57,918 nucleotides of DNA, from the NCBI RefSeq assembly GCF_001908185.1, contig NZ_LGHM01000092.1:1-57918 (forward strand), given 5' to 3'. Source of the DNA: Bradyrhizobium sp. AS23.2 (lineage in GTDB: Bacteria; Pseudomonadota; Alphaproteobacteria; Rhizobiales; Xanthobacteraceae). The position numbers were made by a program, and so were the translations under genes. Position 1 is the stretch's first letter. Every line of letters starts with the position of its first letter. Under the pieces are notes generated by a model. It did no database searches. It had not been told where the DNA came from and was given only the letters and a program-made list of their open reading frames with translations. This document shows, in pieces, positions 43,696-51,021 of the stretch.

Positions 43696-45132
43696 CTATA
43701 GAGGGGATCGGAATTTTCCAAACGCCAGAACGTGCAGGCCCAGCCGCTGCCGCACGATCCCGAACAGCAGCACCGTCTCGAAGGTGAGCGAGATCGAGGT
43801 CGCCGCCGCGGCGCCATGGCCGCCGAAGCGCGGCACCAGCGCGATGCAGAGGACCACATTCATCAGGAACGCCAGCGCGTAGGCCAGCGCGCAGATCTTC
43901 TGTTGTCCGAGCATGTTGAGCAGACGCTCGACCGGTCCGATCGCGGCGCGCACCACCAGCCCGATCGCGGCGACGAACATGATGTCGTAGCCGACCACGA
44001 ATTGCGGCCCGAACAGCCAGAGCAGCGGCCTGCCGAGCGCGAGGAGAACGATGGTCGCCGCCAGCGACGGCCAGAACGTCCAGTTGATGGCATGCACCAC
44101 ATAGGCCGACAGGCGCGCCTTGTCACCGAGCGCGTTGTATTCGGCGAAGCGATGCGCTGTCGTCGCCGACATCGCATAGTGGATGAACGAGACCAGCGCG
44201 AGCGTCTTCACTACGGCGAAGTAGACGCCGACCTCCTCGGCGGGACGGAATTGCTCAAGCACCAGCACGTCGGTGTAGGAGAGCAGCAGGTAGAAGCTTT
44301 CGACCAGCAGGATCGGCAGCGACACGGCAAGCCAGCCGCTGATATCGTAGGCCTTGGGGCCGGGCTCGATATGGTCGGCGAGCTTGCGGTTCAGCGCCAC
44401 CATCTGGCCGGTCATCGCGATCCACACTGCGCCGGCGCTCGCGACCATCGCGGCCACTGCGCCGAGATGACAGCCGAGCAGGAAAGCGCAGGCCGTGATG
44501 CCGATGATCAGCGCCTGGCGGATGATGAATTGCGGCATCAAGCCGAGCTGCATCCAGTCGTGCGAGCGCGCGATGCCGTCCTGGGTGTTGGCGACGACGA
44601 AGGCGGGCAGCGTCATGCAGCCGATATAGAGCGGCAATTCCTCGGCCGGATCGATCCATGGCGAGAGAAGTTTGACGATGCCGGCAAGCGCAAGCGATAA
44701 GAGCGTGGAGACGGCGAAGGTCAGCCAGCGGCTGCCGGTGAGGAAGCCGCGCAGCAGCCTATGATCGCCGCTGGTGCGGTACTCCGGAATGATCTTCTGT
44801 GCGGAGGCCGAGATGCCGAAATCCATCATACTGCCGAGCAGCAGCACCCAGGTCCAGACATAGACATAGACGCCGTAGTCGGACGTGCCCATCCAGCGCG
44901 CGAGCAGGACCTGTGAGAAATAGGCAAGACCCGCGCTGATGACGCGGATGATGAAGATGGTGCCGGCAAGCCGTCGCGTCAGCGAAGCCTCGCTCGATCC
45001 GCCCGCCAGCTTGCCGCGCAGCCGCGCGATCAACCCGGCCGGTCCGGTCGTTGCGGGTTCAGCATCCATCACGGCCAATTCGAGATCCCCAGGCGTTCCG
45101 CATGCTGCGGCAGGCTTCGACCTAGCAACCAT
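43696..45132 (-). CDS. Polysaccharide flippase (Wzx/MATE-superfamily, oligosaccharide transporter)
   Basis: This protein is up to 478 aa, with 12-14 membrane segments beginning at LAGTIFIIRVISAGLAYFSQ. LLARWMGTSDYGVYVYVWTW and DFGISASAQKIIPEYR match the polysaccharide-biosynthesis flippase pattern, as does GPVERLLNMLGQQKICALAY near the end. It would move lipid-linked oligosaccharide across the inner membrane. The start is uncertain: ATG 45132, or ATG 45069 (MDAEPATTG). No glycosyltransferase lies nearby, so the partner pathway is outside the window. Confidence 0.88.
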   Translation of the reverse strand: MVARSKPAAACGTPGDLELAVMDAEPATTGPAGLIARLRGKLAGGSSEASLTRRLAGTIFIIRVISAGLAYFSQVLLARWMGTSDYGVYVYVWTWVLLLGSMMDFGISASAQKIIPEYRTSGDHRLLRGFLTGSRWLTFAVSTLLSLALAGIVKLLSPWIDPAEELPLYIGCMTLPAFVVANTQDGIARSHDWMQLGLMPQFIIRQALIIGITACAFLLGCHLGAVAAMVASAGAVWIAMTGQMVALNRKLADHIEPGPKAYDISGWLAVSLPILLVESFYLLLSYTDVLVLEQFRPAEEVGVYFAVVKTLALVSFIHYAMSATTAHRFAEYNALGDKARLSAYVVHAINWTFWPSLAATIVLLALGRPLLWLFGPQFVVGYDIMFVAAIGLVVRAAIGPVERLLNMLGQQKICALAYALAFLMNVVLCIALVPRFGGHGAAAATSISLTFETVLLFGIVRQRLGLHVLAFGKFRSPL

Positions 45133-45340
45133 TCGTTAAGATACGGTTGGGTCACCGATGTTAGCCTGGGAGGTGTGCGCATGAACGAGCGCGGCCGTCA
45201 GGGGCGTATGAGGTCGGCGCTTTGCCCCGGCAGCGAACCTGCAGAGGTCCGAGAAGGGCCAGCGATCATCAGCTGGAAAAAGCAAGCGCCTGGCCGCCTC
45301 CATGCTGGCCCACTCAGGACGAGAACCACGGCCCGGCATG

Positions 45341-45370
45341 AGTCAGGCGGCCCTTTGGGGCCGCCTGACT
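45341..45370. terminator. Strong GC hairpin downstream of the small exported protein gene
   Basis: AGTCAGGCGGCCC (45341-45353), loop TTTG, GGGCCGCCTGACT (45358-45370): a perfect 13-bp stem. It lies 20 bp after the minus-strand stop at 45390. No T-run follows on either strand, so it may slow RNA decay rather than terminate. Confidence 0.6.
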
Positions 45371-45389
45371 TAGCCTCAGAGCGGGTGAG

Positions 45390-45755
45390 CTATTGGCAGA
45401 GATGCCGGAGACCGTCAGCACCCTTGAAATAGGTGCCGGGCCTGCAGACGATGCCGTTGCGGGCGGCATACGTATTCCAGTCGCCGTGCCAGGCCATTTC
45501 GCCGTACATGGCGTTGGAATTGCCCCAGCCGCCAACGGCAGCGCCGGCCGCCGCGGGCTGGTGATACGCTGCTGCTCGCCGAAGTGATTGCCTATACCGA
45601 TAGACGGGGGTACTCCCGGTTCCAAGACCCGTGCAGCTGGAGAATTCAGCTTCGCAGGCGTCCGGATTGGAGAGGGCGGCCTGCGCTAGTGCAGCAGGAC
45701 TGGACAGGGCGGATGCCGCAATCACGACAGCGCCAAGAACTTTTAAATTCATCAT
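45390..45755 (-). CDS. Small exported protein of unknown function
   Basis: This 121 aa protein starts at ATG 45755 behind GAGGAGCAAGCC. A signal peptide (MMNLKVLGAVVIAASALSSP, cleavage near ALAQA) precedes a mature part with a Tyr/Arg/Ala-rich middle. A conserved-looking C-terminus follows: WGNSNAMYGEMAWHGDWNTY then AARNGIVCRPGTYFKGADGL. Four cysteines (CEAEFSSC, VCRPG, HLC) suggest disulfides. I do not recognise a named family. Confidence 0.78.
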   Translation of the reverse strand: MMNLKVLGAVVIAASALSSPAALAQAALSNPDACEAEFSSCTGLGTGSTPVYRYRQSLRRAAAYHQPAAAGAAVGGWGNSNAMYGEMAWHGDWNTYAARNGIVCRPGTYFKGADGLRHLCQ

Positions 45756-46007
45756 GGCTTGCTCCTCGCGGTTGGACGGTAGCGCAAGATGCCCCGTCTG
45801 GCAGCAGACTACCGACGTTTGCAAGCCTGACTATGCTACTTCGGCAAAAACGGAACCGCCAGGATTGGGACTGCTCCGGGTCACGAACGGTAATGCTCTG
45901 GCTGATCGTAAGATTTCCGCTTGAGCGTCAGACGCTGACGTCTGCGCCTTTTCGAGTATATGTTCTCGTGTGCAATTGTGCACGGGGGCCGGGACGATGG
46001 GGGGACA
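45756..46007. other. Intergenic region with repeat remnant
   Basis: No convincing gene. The right end (about 45970-45997: TGCAATTGTGCACGG then GGGCCGGGACGATGG) resembles one end of the repeat at 22146-22296 and looks like a one-sided remnant. The left end is the promoter side of the small exported protein. Confidence 0.45.
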
Positions 46008-46847
46008 TCACTCCAGGTTCGTATTGAACTCGTACGACTTCTCCGGCCCAACCAGCGTGAACTTCAGCGCCGCGCCCTCGGGCTTGGCGCCCGGCGGAAG
46101 CCCGTCGAGCTCGAATGAGAAGCGCTTCACACCGGGCGGGCTGTGCTCGACCGGCGCGGGGATCGGCAGCGACCAGTCGGGCGTCGGACCTTCCACGAAC
46201 AGATTGACGTTGCGGCCATCAGGCACAGCCACGTCGACCACCACATTCTTGGTCCCGTCACGCTTGATGTCGCGGATGGTGAGCGGATTGGGATCACCGA
46301 TATTGGCGGGCTTTGGCACGGTGTCCAGCGCTGCACGCAGATTTGCGTCCTCGGTGGAAGCCACGCTGTTGAAACCGAGCTCGGCATTGGCGTCGACGGG
46401 AATGCAGAGCTTTTCGCACACCGCGTAGTTGATCTCGGCCCGCAGCGTCACCGGCTTGTCGGCGGCCTTGGCGACGATGCGCAAGGGCAGCACGATCTGG
46501 TCGTGATAGCCGATCGAATGGCCGCCCGCGCCGTCATCGAACTTCAACGGCGCCGGCCACATCACGGTCACCGCCTCGACATTTTCCGATTTGGAGAAGT
46601 CGAACCGCGGTGGAACGCCGGAGTCTCCGGGCGTGCGCCAGTAGGTCTTCCAGCCGGGCTGAAGCTGGAACGCGATACCGCCGAGCAGGACCGCGCCGCT
46701 GCGCGATCCCGCGAGCAGCCGCACCGCGGAATGTCCGTCGCGCTGCCATGGCGAAGCGTCGTCGGCACGGGCTTCAAGCGCCAGCAACGACGCAAGCAGG
46801 GTTGTCGCGACGCCAATCGCCGCACGCATGGGAACTCTTGTGAGCAT
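46008..46847 (-). CDS. Periplasmic protein with DsbD N-terminal (alpha)-like domain
   Basis: This 279 aa exported protein has a signal peptide ending near ARA. LLGGIAFQLQPGWKTYWRTP and GDSGVPPRFDF are the hallmark of the thiol:disulfide interchange DsbD N-terminal family. IGYHDQIVLPLRI and the cysteine pair YAVCEKLCIPVDA follow. The membrane and thioredoxin parts of DsbD are absent, so it is a free-standing alpha-like domain. It probably takes part in periplasmic disulfide or cytochrome maturation chemistry. ATG 46847 or 46829 are both possible starts. Confidence 0.87.
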   Translation of the reverse strand: MLTRVPMRAAIGVATTLLASLLALEARADDASPWQRDGHSAVRLLAGSRSGAVLLGGIAFQLQPGWKTYWRTPGDSGVPPRFDFSKSENVEAVTVMWPAPLKFDDGAGGHSIGYHDQIVLPLRIVAKAADKPVTLRAEINYAVCEKLCIPVDANAELGFNSVASTEDANLRAALDTVPKPANIGDPNPLTIRDIKRDGTKNVVVDVAVPDGRNVNLFVEGPTPDWSLPIPAPVEHSPPGVKRFSFELDGLPPGAKPEGAALKFTLVGPEKSYEFNTNLE

Positions 46848-46989
46848 GGCACGTCTTTACAGGGTCACCCCAGGGCAAACCATTGAATTGCTTGTGATGG
46901 ATGCATTTGTATCAAGTCTCTGCAAGCCTTGATTTGACAGCAGCCCGGCCCGATATCAGGATAGGAATTGAAACCGGAGTGCTTTACCG

Positions 46990-47634
46990 ATGGCTCCCGC
47001 AGGCAAAAGGACGGGCGAAAGCACCCGCAGGGCAGGCCCCGCGCTCCCCAATTCGGCCGGTTATCTCGACGGCCGGCTCCTGATTGCGATGCCCGTGATG
47101 GGCGATTCTCGCTTCGAGCGTTCGGTGATCTATCTCTGCGCCCATTCGGCGGAAGGCGCGATGGGCATCATCGTCAATCATCCGGCCGGCAGCATCGATT
47201 TTCCTGAGCTCTTGCAGCAACTCGGCATCATCAAGAAGGGCGAGCACATCAAGTTGCCGGAGAATGCCGAAAGCATGAAGGTGCTGCGCGGCGGCCCGGT
47301 CGATACCGGGCGCGGCTTCGTGCTGCATTCCAGCGACTTCTACATCGAGAACGCGACGCTCAGGATCGACGACGGCGTCTGCCTCACGGCAACCGTCGAT
47401 ATCCTGCGGGCGATTGCCAACGGCTCGGGCCCCAAGCACGCCATCCTCGCACTCGGTTACGCCGGCTGGGCACCGGGCCAGCTCGAGACCGAGATCCAGA
47501 GCAACGGCTGGCTCCATTGCGACGCGGATGCTGACCTGATCTTCGGCGACGACGTCGACGAAAAATACGCCCGCGCCCTGCGCAAGATTGGCATCGACCC
47601 CGGCATGCTCTCGAACGAGGCGGGGCACGCGTAG
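46990..47634 (+). CDS. YqgE/AlgH family protein (DUF179)
   Basis: This 214 aa cytoplasmic protein has the family features YLDGRLLIAMPVMGDSRFER and SVIYLCAHSAEGAMGIIVNH. LRGGPVDTGRGFVLHSSDF and ALGYAGWAPGQLETEIQSNG with WLHCDADADLIF follow. AlgH was linked to alginate regulation in Pseudomonas, but the molecular function of the family is unclear. ATG 46990 follows GGAGTGCTTTACCG. It is divergent from the DsbD-alpha-like gene. Confidence 0.93.
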   Translation: MAPAGKRTGESTRRAGPALPNSAGYLDGRLLIAMPVMGDSRFERSVIYLCAHSAEGAMGIIVNHPAGSIDFPELLQQLGIIKKGEHIKLPENAESMKVLRGGPVDTGRGFVLHSSDFYIENATLRIDDGVCLTATVDILRAIANGSGPKHAILALGYAGWAPGQLETEIQSNGWLHCDADADLIFGDDVDEKYARALRKIGIDPGMLSNEAGHA

Positions 47635-47678
47635 CTGTCGCAACTCTCTGCGGTGTCGTGCGTCACGTCACGCTCACT

Positions 47679-47779
47679 GTCATGCCCCGCGGAGGCGGGG
47701 CATCCAGTACGCCGCGGCCTATCGGTTCGATCACAGCCGCCTCGGAGTACTGGATTGCCCGGTCAAGCCGGGCGATGAC
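47679..47779. repeat. Palindromic interspersed repeat (family 2, copy 2)
   Basis: Ends are GTCATGCCCCGCGGAGGCGG and GGTCAAGCCGGGCGATGAC. The inner arms CCAGTACGCCGCGGC and CGGAGTACTGG are inverted. It shares its left part and its right end with the copy at 27635-27712 but has a longer centre. It lies between convergent yqgE and the dioxygenase gene. Confidence 0.78.
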
Positions 47780-47799
47780 CACCATCTAGAGCCTCAATC

Positions 47800-48687
47800 C
47801 TACTCCGCCGCCTGGTGCTGCACTGTCGGCTCGGTGCCGGCAACCGTCGCGCGGCGCATGTCGCGGGGCTGGGACTGGTCGTAGCGGCGGACGCGGTGCA
47901 TGGTCTGGCGGTTGTCCCACATCACGAGATCATGCAGCTTCCATTTGTGGACGTAGACGAACTCCGGTTGCGTCGCGTGCTCGTTCAGGTCGCGCAGCAG
48001 CAGCCGTCCCTCGGGCACGCTCATGCTCACGACCTTGCCGGCATGCGATGAGAGATACAGTGACTTGCGGCGATGGACAGGATGCGTGCGCACCAGTCGC
48101 TGCAGCACCGGCTTGAACATCTGCTTCTCTTCATCGGAGTACTCGGTGAAGCCGAGCGAGCTGCGCGAATACATCAGCGAGTGCTCGCAGACGAGGTCAT
48201 CGATCTCCGCCTTGGTCTCGGCGTCGAGCGCGTCATAGGCCGCGCGCATGTCGGCGAATTCGGTGTTGCCGCCCTTGGGATTGACCACGCGCGCCGACAG
48301 CAGCGAGAATTTTGCGGGGATGGGGCGGAACGAGCTGTCCGAATGCCACAGGCAATTGCCGAGGTTGAACAGATGCGTGCGGCTGTCCTTGGCGAGTGGC
48401 TTGCCGTCCTTGCCGATGTTGGAGACGTCGTTGAGGCCTGACTGGAGCCGGTAATCCTTCTCCTTGGTCACGGTGCCGCCGCGTGCATCCTCTCGTTGGC
48501 CGAAATTCAGCGCGAAGGCCATCTGCTGTTCGTCGGTGATGTCCTGGTCGTGGAAGACGAGCACCGCATATTTGTCCATGGCGGACTCGATCTCGAGTGC
48601 CTCATCCGGTGTGAGAGGCTTTCGCAGGTCGAGGCCCGAAACCTCGCCGACAAAATGCTTCTGAAGCTGCCGGATGGCGATCGTCAT
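47800..48687 (-). CDS. TauD/TfdA-family Fe(II)/2-oxoglutarate dioxygenase (TfdA-alpha-like)
   Basis: This 295 aa protein has the iron ligands His115-x-Asp117 in LWHSDSSFRPIPAK and His264 in DNRQTMHRVRRYD, with Arg275 for 2-oxoglutarate binding. VVNPKGGNTEFADMRAAYDA and EHATQPEFVYVHKWKLHDLV closely follow the 2,4-D dioxygenase TfdA, and the spacing of ligands is the same. Bradyrhizobia carry TfdA-alpha proteins of this kind, which cleave aryloxyacetates or related ethers. The natural substrate is unknown. A short-chain dehydrogenase lies 95 bp upstream on the same strand. Confidence 0.9.
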   Translation of the reverse strand: MTIAIRQLQKHFVGEVSGLDLRKPLTPDEALEIESAMDKYAVLVFHDQDITDEQQMAFALNFGQREDARGGTVTKEKDYRLQSGLNDVSNIGKDGKPLAKDSRTHLFNLGNCLWHSDSSFRPIPAKFSLLSARVVNPKGGNTEFADMRAAYDALDAETKAEIDDLVCEHSLMYSRSSLGFTEYSDEEKQMFKPVLQRLVRTHPVHRRKSLYLSSHAGKVVSMSVPEGRLLLRDLNEHATQPEFVYVHKWKLHDLVMWDNRQTMHRVRRYDQSQPRDMRRATVAGTEPTVQHQAAE

Positions 48688-48782
48688 GGCGTCTCTCCCC
48701 GAAAGACGAGCGGTTGCTCCGCTCTGTCTGTGAAAAAGCTACTCTCGCGTCGGGTGATGTCAACGCTCTGCGCGCATGGCTC

Positions 48783-49562
48783 TTACGCGTTCCGCGCCAT
48801 CAGGCCGCCGTCGACTGGGATCACCGCGCCGGTAAGGAAAGAAGCCGCTGGCAGGCACAGGCTCAGCGTCATGTGCGCGACTTCTTCCGGATCGCCGTAG
48901 CGGCCGAGTGCAGTGCGGCGTTTGGCATAGATGGTCTTGTGCTCTTCCGAGATCCGGTCGGTGATGGCGGTGCGGATCGGCCCCGGACAGATGCAGTTGA
49001 CGGTGATGCCTTCGCGGCCGAGCTCCACCGCGAGTGAGCGGGTGAGGCTCGCCACGCCGCCCTTCGCCGCCGAATAGGGGCTATGCAGTGCTGTGGCGCC
49101 GAGCGCCTCGGTCGAGGCGATGTTGACGATGCGCGGGGACTTTGACTTGCGCAAATGCGGCAGCGCGGCGCGGATGATGCGCGGATGCGCCGTCAGCATT
49201 ACCGCGATGCCCCTGGCCCAGGCGTCTTCGTAAGTCTCGTCGTCGATCGCGACGCGCACGGAGATGCCGGCATTGTTGACGACAATGTCGATCCCGCCGA
49301 AATGCGTGGCGACGTCGCCAACCACGCGCTTGATCTCGCCGCCGTCAGCGACGTCGAGCTTCCACGCCTTCGCCGAACCGCCGCTCGCCGCGATCTCCTT
49401 CGCGACCGCCTTCGCGCCCTGCTCGTCATAATCGGTGACGGCGACGTTCGCGCCTTCCGCTGCAAACACGCGCGCGGTCGCGCGCCCCATGCCGCTCGCC
49501 GCGCCGGTGACGAGAACGGTCAGGCCCTTCACGGACCGGCTGAGCTGCTTGAATTCGGACAT
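48783..49562 (-). CDS. SDR-family oxidoreductase
   Basis: This 259 aa protein starts at ATG 49562 behind GAGGAAACAGC. It has the cofactor site VTGAASGMGRATARVFA and NNAGISVRVAIDD. The catalytic segment is Ser in NIASTEALG and Tyr/Lys in SPYSAAKGG. PVDGGLMARNA closes it. The specific substrate cannot be told. It is divergent from another SDR gene 99 bp away and upstream of the TfdA-like gene, so it may act on products of that dioxygenase. Confidence 0.9.
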   Translation of the reverse strand: MSEFKQLSRSVKGLTVLVTGAASGMGRATARVFAAEGANVAVTDYDEQGAKAVAKEIAASGGSAKAWKLDVADGGEIKRVVGDVATHFGGIDIVVNNAGISVRVAIDDETYEDAWARGIAVMLTAHPRIIRAALPHLRKSKSPRIVNIASTEALGATALHSPYSAAKGGVASLTRSLAVELGREGITVNCICPGPIRTAITDRISEEHKTIYAKRRTALGRYGDPEEVAHMTLSLCLPAASFLTGAVIPVDGGLMARNA

Positions 49563-49661
49563 GCTGTTTCCTCGCGGCGTCTTGTTTGTTGTTATGCGAT
49601 TGACAAGGCTGGCATCGATCCGCAGACAGGTCAAACAAGCAAAACAAAAGGGGAGGCCGCG

Positions 49662-50399
49662 ATGGCGAACGAGCTCGATTTTTCAGGCAAGCAGGTGCTG
49701 GTCGTCGGCGGTTCCAGCGGTATCGGCAACGGCATCGCGCAGGCCTTTCGCGCCAGGGGCGCGCAAGTTGCAGTTTGCGGCACGCGTGCCCAGCCTGCCG
49801 AATATTCGGTTGAGGAAGGCTCCGATCTCACGGGTCTTTCCTATGCGCAGCTCGATGTCGGCAATGCCGGCGCGATTGAAGCGTTCAAGCCGACCTTCGA
49901 CCGGCTCGATATCCTGGTGCTCGCGCAAGGCGCGGTGATCTATCGCCGCGGTGAATTCGAGATGAGCGGCTTCCGCAAGGTCGTCGAGGTCAATCTGATG
50001 AGTCTGATGGCGTGCGCGACACGGTTTCATTCCATGTTGCGGGATTCCAAGGGCGCGCTGATCATGGTGTCCTCGACCGCGGCGTATCACTCGACCATGG
50101 GCAATCCCGCGTACAACGCCTCGAAGACCGGCGCGGTCGGATTGACGCGCACGCTGGGCGAGGCCTGGGCCGAAGATGGCATCCGCGTCAACGGCATCGC
50201 GCCCGGCCTCGTCGATACCAAGATGACGAAGGTGACAACCGACAATCCCAAGCGGCTCGAAGGCGCGCTGGCGCGCATCCCGCTGCGGCGATTGGGCACG
50301 CCGGCGGACATGGCGGGCGCGGCCTTGTTCCTGGCCTCGCCGCTCTCGTCCTACATCATCGGCCAGACCCTCGTCGTCGATGGTGGCCTCATTCTTTGA
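49662..50399 (+). CDS. SDR-family oxidoreductase
   Basis: This 245 aa protein starts at ATG 49662 after a strong GGGGAGGCCGCG. It has the cofactor site VVGGSSGIGNGIAQAF and LVLAQGAVIYRRGEFEM where most SDRs have NNAG. The active site is SSTAAYHSTMGNPAYNASKTG. The AQG replacement of the usual NAG motif is notable. Substrate unknown. It is divergently paired with the SDR at 48783-49562; a shared control region is likely. Confidence 0.9.
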   Translation: MANELDFSGKQVLVVGGSSGIGNGIAQAFRARGAQVAVCGTRAQPAEYSVEEGSDLTGLSYAQLDVGNAGAIEAFKPTFDRLDILVLAQGAVIYRRGEFEMSGFRKVVEVNLMSLMACATRFHSMLRDSKGALIMVSSTAAYHSTMGNPAYNASKTGAVGLTRTLGEAWAEDGIRVNGIAPGLVDTKMTKVTTDNPKRLEGALARIPLRRLGTPADMAGAALFLASPLSSYIIGQTLVVDGGLIL

Positions 50400-50420
50400 G
50401 ATCAACATCCCAGGCCAAAG

Positions 50421-50445
50421 GGAACTGCGCCGCGCCTGATCGGTT
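50421..50445 (+). promoter_or_regulatory. EcfG-type promoter of the CsbD-like gene
   Basis: GGAAC (50421-50425), 16 bases, GGTT (50442-50445). The -35 box and spacing are exact and the -10 differs at the weakly conserved first base. The predicted start is ~35 nt before ATG 50490. The same promoter type precedes csbD at 24928-25128. Confidence 0.72.
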
Positions 50446-50489
50446 ACTTGATCAGTTACTTGGGCTGCCCCCCGAGGAGGATCATCATC

Positions 50490-50864
50490 ATGGACACGGA
50501 TAGGATTGTCGGATCGGCCAAGGAATATGCCGGACGCGCGGAAGGCGCGATCGGAGAGATGGCGGGCGATGCGAACACACAGGCGTCGGGCAAGGCGCGG
50601 GAAGCCGCAGGCACGGTGCAGAATCTCTACGGCCAGGCCAAGGATGCCGTACGTGACGCCACCGACACCGCCACGAGCTACGCCAAGGATGTCTACGAGA
50701 ACAGCGGCGACACCTTCCGCGACGGCTCGCAGGCATTGTCCAGGAAAGTGCGGGACAATCCGCTCGGCGCTCTCTTGGTCGCCGGCGGTATCGGCTTCGC
50801 GCTCGCGCTCCTGATGTCGCGGCCTGCACGCCGCCCGCCGCCGCGCTGGCGCTATTACGGCTGA
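50490..50864 (+). CDS. CsbD-like stress protein with C-terminal membrane anchor
   Basis: This 124 aa protein starts at ATG 50490, after CCCGAGGAGG. The N-terminal ~60 residues are CsbD-like (MDTDRIVGSAKEYAGRAEGA, GKAREAAGTVQNLYGQAKDA). The middle is helical, like LEA or apolipoprotein helices. The C-terminus (KVRDNPLGALLVAGGIGFAL with ALLMSRPARR) is a DUF883-type Gly-rich anchor. It therefore combines features of the two other stress proteins in this window. It lies downstream of an EcfG-type promoter. Confidence 0.87.
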   Translation: MDTDRIVGSAKEYAGRAEGAIGEMAGDANTQASGKAREAAGTVQNLYGQAKDAVRDATDTATSYAKDVYENSGDTFRDGSQALSRKVRDNPLGALLVAGGIGFALALLMSRPARRPPPRWRYYG

Positions 50865-50876
50865 GCAGCCCTGCAC

Positions 50877-51001
50877 GTCATTCCGGGGCGCGCCTCTTGG
50901 CGCGAGCCCGGAATCCATTCGTCAGCATCGATGGTGGTGCTATGGATTCTCAGATGCGCAATTGCGCATCATAGTTCGCGCTTCGCGCGCCCCGGAATGA
51001 C
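50877..51001. repeat. Palindromic interspersed repeat (family 1, copy 2)
   Basis: It opens GTCATTCCGGGGCGCGC and closes GCGCGCCCCGGAATGAC. The interior from GATTCTCAGATGCGCAATTG to TAGTTCGCGC is identical to the copy between ureA and ureB (8576-8687). It lies between convergent genes. Confidence 0.88.
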
Positions 51002-51021
51002 ATCTCAAATCAGAGAAACGA

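Noticed and set aside
45181..45432. Possible small plus-strand gene with a GGGAGG sequence before an ATG
   Set aside because: Composition is Arg/Gly/Pro-rich without structure, it crosses the 45341-45370 hairpin and overlaps the opposite gene end.
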